Shown piece after piece: positions 5,951 to 7,873 of a stretch of 7,873 nucleotides of DNA. The stretch comes from an uncultured Lachnospiraceae bacterium. GTDB lineage: Bacteria > Bacillota > Clostridia > Lachnospirales > Lachnospiraceae. Both the position numbers and the translations under genes were made by a program. The DNA is taken from NCBI GenBank assembly GCA_947174615.1, contig CAMWJQ010000183.1, positions 1 to 7,873 of the forward strand, read 5' to 3'. The stretch's first letter is position 1. Each line of letters opens with the position of its first letter. Under the pieces are notes generated by a model that saw only the letters and a list, made by a program, of their open reading frames with translations, was not told where the DNA came from and did not search any database.

Positions 5951-7156
5951 ATGGCAAAAATTCAAATGACAACACCTTTGGTAGAGATGGACGGGGACGA
6001 GATGACCCGAATCCTCTGGAAGATGATTAAGGACGAGCTGATTCTTCCATATGTGGACTTAAAGACAGAGTACTATGATCTTGGTTTGGAGTATCGCAAT
6101 GAGACGAATGACCAGGTGACCGTGGATTCTGCGGAGGCGACGAAGAAATATGGTGTGGCAGTCAAATGTGCGACCATCACGCCCAATGCAGCCAGAATGA
6201 CAGAGTACAATCTCAAGGAAATGTGGAAAAGCCCAAACGGCACGATCAGAGCAATTCTGGACGGAACAGTATTTCGTGCGCCCATTTTAATCAAGGGCAT
6301 CGTACCTTATGTAAAAAACTGGACCAAGCCCATTACAATTGCACGTCATGCCTATGGTGATGTGTACAAGAATACAGAGATCAAGATTCCGGGAAAGGGA
6401 AAGGCAGAGCTGGTATTTACAGCGGAGGATGGAACGGAGACAAGAGAGCTCATTCATCAATTTGAGGGTGCCGGAATCATTCAGGGCATTCATAATACTA
6501 AGGCATCGATTTCGAGCTTTGCAAGAGCATGTTTTGGCTATGCCATTGATACAAAGCAGGACTTGTGGTTTGCGACCAAAGATACCATTTCCAAGAAATA
6601 TGACCATACATTTAAGGATATTTTCCAGGAAATATATGATGCAGAGTATAAAGAGCAGTTTGAGAAGCTGGGCATAGAATATTTTTATACACTGATTGAT
6701 GATGCTGTTGCGCGCGTGATTCGTTCTGAAGGCGGATTTATCTGGGCATGCAAAAACTATGATGGGGATGTCATGTCTGATATGGTTGCGACGGCATACG
6801 GAGATTTGTCCATGATGACTTCGGTGCTGGTATCACCGAGCGGTGTCTATGAGTATGAGGCAGCACATGGAACGGTGCAGCGTCATTATTACAAGCATTT
6901 GAAGGGTGAGGAGACTTCTACGAACTCGATCGCGACAATCTTCGCATGGACAGGCGCACTCCGCAAGCGCGGTGAACTCGATGGCATTCAGGAGCTTCAG
7001 GAATTTGCAGATAAGCTGGACAAGGCATGTATCACGACAGTGGAGGACGGCAAAATGACAAAGAGTCTGTCGCTGATCTCAACCTGTGAGCATCCAGTAA
7101 TTCTGAACAGCTTGGATTTCATTAAGGCGATTCGGGAGACGTTTGAGACATTATAA
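5951..7156 (+). CDS. icd: NADP-dependent isocitrate dehydrogenase, eukaryotic-like homodimeric type
   Basis: This 401-residue enzyme oxidatively decarboxylates isocitrate to 2-oxoglutarate. It belongs to the branch containing human IDH1/IDH2 rather than the E. coli Icd branch. The isocitrate-binding SPNGTIR begins at Ser94 and includes Arg100; Arg109 (GTVFRAP) and Arg132 (IARHAYGD) follow, at the same numbers as in human IDH1. The metal ligands are Asp273 and Asp277 in YDGDVMSD. AAHGTVQRHY carries Arg311-His312, the pair that selects NADP in this branch. A strong AGGAGG (5937-5942) lies 8 bases before the ATG, and the gene follows the GntR stop by 27 bases. It is the last gene of the unit and ends at a strong stem. 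The product would feed glutamate synthesis while supplying NADPH. Length and all key residues look intact. Confidence 0.97.
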   Translation: MAKIQMTTPLVEMDGDEMTRILWKMIKDELILPYVDLKTEYYDLGLEYRNETNDQVTVDSAEATKKYGVAVKCATITPNAARMTEYNLKEMWKSPNGTIRAILDGTVFRAPILIKGIVPYVKNWTKPITIARHAYGDVYKNTEIKIPGKGKAELVFTAEDGTETRELIHQFEGAGIIQGIHNTKASISSFARACFGYAIDTKQDLWFATKDTISKKYDHTFKDIFQEIYDAEYKEQFEKLGIEYFYTLIDDAVARVIRSEGGFIWACKNYDGDVMSDMVATAYGDLSMMTSVLVSPSGVYEYEAAHGTVQRHYYKHLKGEETSTNSIATIFAWTGALRKRGELDGIQELQEFADKLDKACITTVEDGKMTKSLSLISTCEHPVILNSLDFIKAIRETFETL

Positions 7157-7161
7157 TCAAT

Positions 7162-7199
7162 AGGCGCATGAGTATAGGTTTACCCCCACTCATGCGCCT
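7162..7199. terminator. Shared terminator between convergent genes
   Basis: AGGCGCATGAGT (7162-7173) and ACTCATGCGCCT (7188-7199) form a perfect 12-bp stem around a 14-base loop. It lies between the isocitrate dehydrogenase stop (7156) and the end of the minus-strand exonuclease gene (7206), so it can serve both strands. Neither side has a long T tract: GTCTGTTTA follows on the plus strand and ATTGATTATAAT on the minus strand. The call rests mainly on stem strength and position. Confidence 0.75.
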
Positions 7200-7205
7200 G
7201 TCTGT

Positions 7206-7873
7206 TTACAATCGTAATTCCGTAATCAGGCTGTTCATCTCATAGTGTGTAAGCGCTTGTTTTAAGGCAGCTTTATCAATATGCAGCGCGAAATCCTCCA
7301 ATGTCTGCGCGATGGGGATATCGTCTTTCATCTTGGCGAGCTGATAGCTTAGATAGACGGTTTCTTTATTTTCTTTTAACGCATTGAGCGGGCTTCTCCC
7401 AATGCCAAGGTTCTTTTTCCAGAAATCGGTGAGCGCCTTCTCTTTCTTCTTGTTTCCCTCGCAGTCCTCGATTGCCGTGTAGATGGCGTCGAGAGAACCA
7501 TATTCATTGACAAGCGGAGCTGCTGCTGAGGAGACGCCTTTGCAGCCGGGAATCCCATCGCCGGGATCGCCTGTGATGGAGAGCAGCGTGACAATATTTT
7601 CAGGATATACGCCTTCTTCTGAATAAACCGTATCGGCAGTGTACTCAAAGATGCCTGCCGGGAGGGAAGTATAGCCTTCCTTGCCAGCGCAGAGTCCATA
7701 GCGCTGCTGCATGTCCTTGACTTTATCCTTGTCTGTGACGCGCCACAGTCTTGTGTGTTCGCTCACTAACTGGAAATAATCGTGGTCTTTGGTGAGGACA
7801 TAGGTTTCAAGCTGTGGGGATTCAAACTTTTTGACGAGGGAAGCGGCAAAGTCGTCTGCTTCATAGTCCTTGT
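7206..7873 (-). CDS. 5'-3' exonuclease, PolI N-terminal domain type (FEN superfamily), 5'-truncated
   Basis: The frame on the minus strand stays open to the right edge; the GTG at 7766 is internal and not the start. The visible 222 residues hold the second half of a FEN/PolI-type nuclease. The metal-binding motif YEADDFA (about 7848-7865) comes first, then LTKDHDYFQLV (about 7764-7796), matching the family's TGDKDxxQLV. A helix-hairpin-helix region follows, with SITGDPGDGIPGCKG and YGSLDAIY, the counterpart of GDSSDNIPG. The protein stops after about 100 more residues with no polymerase domain, so it is a stand-alone nuclease rather than PolA. It would cut 5' flaps or RNA primers during replication and repair. 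The first catalytic aspartates and the helical arch are outside the window. The hairpin motif is divergent (Gly for Asn, Ala for the usual Lys), while the acidic residues remain. The family call is strong. Confidence 0.9.
   Translation of the reverse strand, partial: KDYEADDFAASLVKKFESPQLETYVLTKDHDYFQLVSEHTRLWRVTDKDKVKDMQQRYGLCAGKEGYTSLPAGIFEYTADTVYSEEGVYPENIVTLLSITGDPGDGIPGCKGVSSAAAPLVNEYGSLDAIYTAIEDCEGNKKKEKALTDFWKKNLGIGRSPLNALKENKETVYLSYQLAKMKDDIPIAQTLEDFALHIDKAALKQALTHYEMNSLITELRL

Noticed and set aside
1..7873. CRISPR arrays, tRNA or rRNA genes, insertion sequences, attachment sites
   Set aside because: No regularly spaced direct repeats, transposase or integrase motifs, or tRNA-like foldings were noticed; the window reads as ordinary, densely coding chromosome.

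Overview
The window looks like a chromosomal segment of a Gram-positive anaerobe of the class Clostridia, probably Lachnospiraceae-like. The signs are strong AGGAGG-type ribosome binding sites, moderate GC content, a DRE-TIM (Re-type) citrate synthase next to an NADP-type isocitrate dehydrogenase, an exported CARDB-type protein coupled to a MacB/FtsX permease, and a separate PolI-type 5'-3' exonuclease. Family assignments come from motifs read by eye, and no database search was run. The species cannot be fixed from the sequence.

Layout. (1) Positions 1-2613 hold the end of a membrane-anchored, extracellular beta-sandwich (CARDB/COG1361-like) protein, then a MacB-type ABC permease. The stop and start codons overlap by one base (TAATG), and an intrinsic terminator at 2632-2662 closes the unit. 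The matching ATPase is not in the window and may lie upstream. (2) Positions 2709-3684 hold a subtilisin-family protease with no signal peptide or propeptide. A perfect-armed hairpin directly abuts its ribosome binding site. (3) Positions 3711-7156 form a three-gene unit: citrate synthase (Re type), a GntR/FCD regulator, and NADP-isocitrate dehydrogenase. It starts with a near-consensus promoter whose -10 element sits inside a 24-bp two-layer palindrome, a good candidate operator for the GntR protein encoded in the unit. A second hairpin lies at the start of the predicted 5' leader. (4) A 12-bp stem at 7162-7199 separates this unit from a convergent minus-strand 5'-3' exonuclease gene, which runs off the right edge.

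How the genes work together. The two enzymes in region 3 catalyse the first and last steps from acetyl-CoA and oxaloacetate to 2-oxoglutarate, the carbon skeleton of glutamate. Aconitase, the middle step, is absent here. The FCD regulator keeps the full Asp/His/His/His metal site typical of the family, so it plausibly senses a carboxylate of this pathway and controls its own operon. This regulatory arrangement is the most interesting part of the window. The remaining genes look like known families with a few unusual local features.
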